A stretch of DNA of 14,216 nt. Origin: RGIG4608 sp045651165. Its GTDB lineage: Bacteria; Bacillota; Clostridia; Oscillospirales; CAG-272. The notes beneath the pieces were generated by a model that was not told where the DNA came from, did no database searches, and was given only the letters and a program-made list of their open reading frames with translations. The position numbers and the translations under genes are program-made. Positions 13,678-14,216 of the stretch are shown piece after piece; the stretch's first letter is position 1; every line of letters starts with the position of its first letter. Where the stretch lies: the NCBI GenBank assembly GCA_045651165.1, contig JAZRRX010000053.1, forward strand, positions 1 through 14,216. The letters are read 5' to 3'.

Positions 13678-13708
13678 GACCGCAGACACAACGCCTATGT
13701 CTGCGGTC
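13678..13708 (-). terminator. Terminator of the Na/Pi cotransporter gene
   Basis: GACCGCAGACA and TGTCTGCGGTC form an 11-base-pair stem with a nine-base loop. It lies 13 bases after the stop of the leftward gene, and a modest T-rich run (TATTTCC) follows on the minus strand. The plus side has no T-run. Confidence 0.75.
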
Positions 13709-13721
13709 CAAATAAATAAAA

Positions 13722-14216
13722 TTACTGTTCCTCTGGGAAGGCATACTGTGCCTTGTAGCGGGCAAACTGTTCTGCAAAAGCGGCGGACTCATGCAGCTCA
13801 GCGGCCTTCAGGGCATTCAGATATTCGTGTGCTTCCAGCTTGCCTTCAGAAACCTGCAGCATTTCCACAGCTACATTGGAGCAGTGGTCTGCGGTACGCT
13901 CGCAGGCGGTCAGCAGGTCTTCCAGCACAAAGCCATACTCCACAGTACAAAGCCCATCTCTCAGTCGGCGCACATGACGGGATTTGACCTCACGAACCAG
14001 TGCGTCAACAACCTGCTCTTGGGGTTCAATCTTAATGGCACCATCAAGATCGAACCTGCCGTAAGCTTCTACAGTGCGATCCATGATATCCAGTACAGCC
14101 TGTCCCAAAACAGCAAGCTCGCCCTTCGCCTGGTCGGAGAACGCGATCTTCTTTTCCTCCATTTCCAACGCGGCTTTGGCAACAGCCATTGCATGGTCGG
14201 CCATACGCTCGATATC
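13722..14216 (-). CDS. Na/Pi cotransporter family protein, C-terminal PhoU part (5' end outside window)
   Basis: Only the last 164 codons are visible; the frame is open to the right edge, where it reads DIERMADHAM. It consists of PhoU-type helical repeats, each with an acidic-ERxADH motif (DIERMADH at the edge, CERTADHCSNVAVEML later). The tail, HEYLNALK through FAEQFARYKAQY, is the usual end of NptA/YjbB-like Na+/phosphate cotransporters, whose N-terminal part is a membrane domain lying outside the window. A free-standing PhoU is possible but less likely given this tail. Hand counting gives about 55% GC at 13801-13860 against 28% at 12421-12480, so this is probably host backbone rather than part of the acquired region. 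Confidence 0.85.
   Translation of the reverse strand, partial: DIERMADHAMAVAKAALEMEEKKIAFSDQAKGELAVLGQAVLDIMDRTVEAYGRFDLDGAIKIEPQEQVVDALVREVKSRHVRRLRDGLCTVEYGFVLEDLLTACERTADHCSNVAVEMLQVSEGKLEAHEYLNALKAAELHESAAFAEQFARYKAQYAFPEEQ

Noticed and set aside
13648..13719. A 23-codon plus-strand gene
   Set aside because: Its ribosome site is too far away and its end is the stem of the neighbouring terminator.

Overview
The window reads as low-to-medium GC Bacillota DNA, most likely a gut-type clostridium. The evidence is strong AGGAGG-like Shine-Dalgarno sites, TATAAT promoters with extended -10 elements, a CotJC-like manganese catalase, and an HTH-DUF3990 gene with its usual small partner. These point to a class, not a species. 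No rRNA, tRNA, CRISPR array, transposase or integrase is visible.

Positions 1-9655 (all minus strand, read from high to low coordinates) form one compact defence operon. In transcription order it holds: an HTH plus DUF3990 (ADP-ribosyltransferase-like) gene; its small probable partner; a five-helix membrane protein; hsdM; hsdS; a TIR-domain protein (PF10137 type); a PIN-domain protein with a HEPN-like C-terminal motif; and hsdR, which runs off the left edge about 1011 codons in. Most junctions overlap or are separated by 25 bases or less. The exception is an 85-base gap before hsdR that carries a good candidate promoter. The layout suggests a Type I restriction-modification system with two nucleotide- or RNA-targeting candidate effectors inserted between hsdS and hsdR and a toxin-antitoxin-like pair at the head. 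It recalls the PrrC anticodon nuclease encoded in an hsd locus, but with different domains.

Positions 9656-10691 hold the control region of that operon, a terminator, and a second small module: a SLOG-like Rossmann protein (minus) divergent from an 80-residue XRE repressor (plus). Four copies of a CGATATATCG-type palindrome lie between them, a textbook autoregulated arrangement. The promoters of the two modules share an almost identical segment.

Positions 10664-12749 (minus) are a probable five-gene operon: two small membrane proteins (one of only 51 residues), a Cys-rich DUF5714 protein, an ArsC-type arsenate reductase/LMW-phosphatase-fold protein, and a rhodanese lipoprotein. A thiol/metalloid or sulfur stress role is plausible but not proven. 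Divergent from it at 12869-13531 is a manganese catalase with all five predicted metal ligands, followed by a terminator.

From about 13.7 kb to the right edge lies the C-terminal PhoU part of a Na/Pi cotransporter (minus), visibly richer in GC and probably host backbone. The 13.53-13.72 kb interval is therefore a candidate edge of the acquired region.
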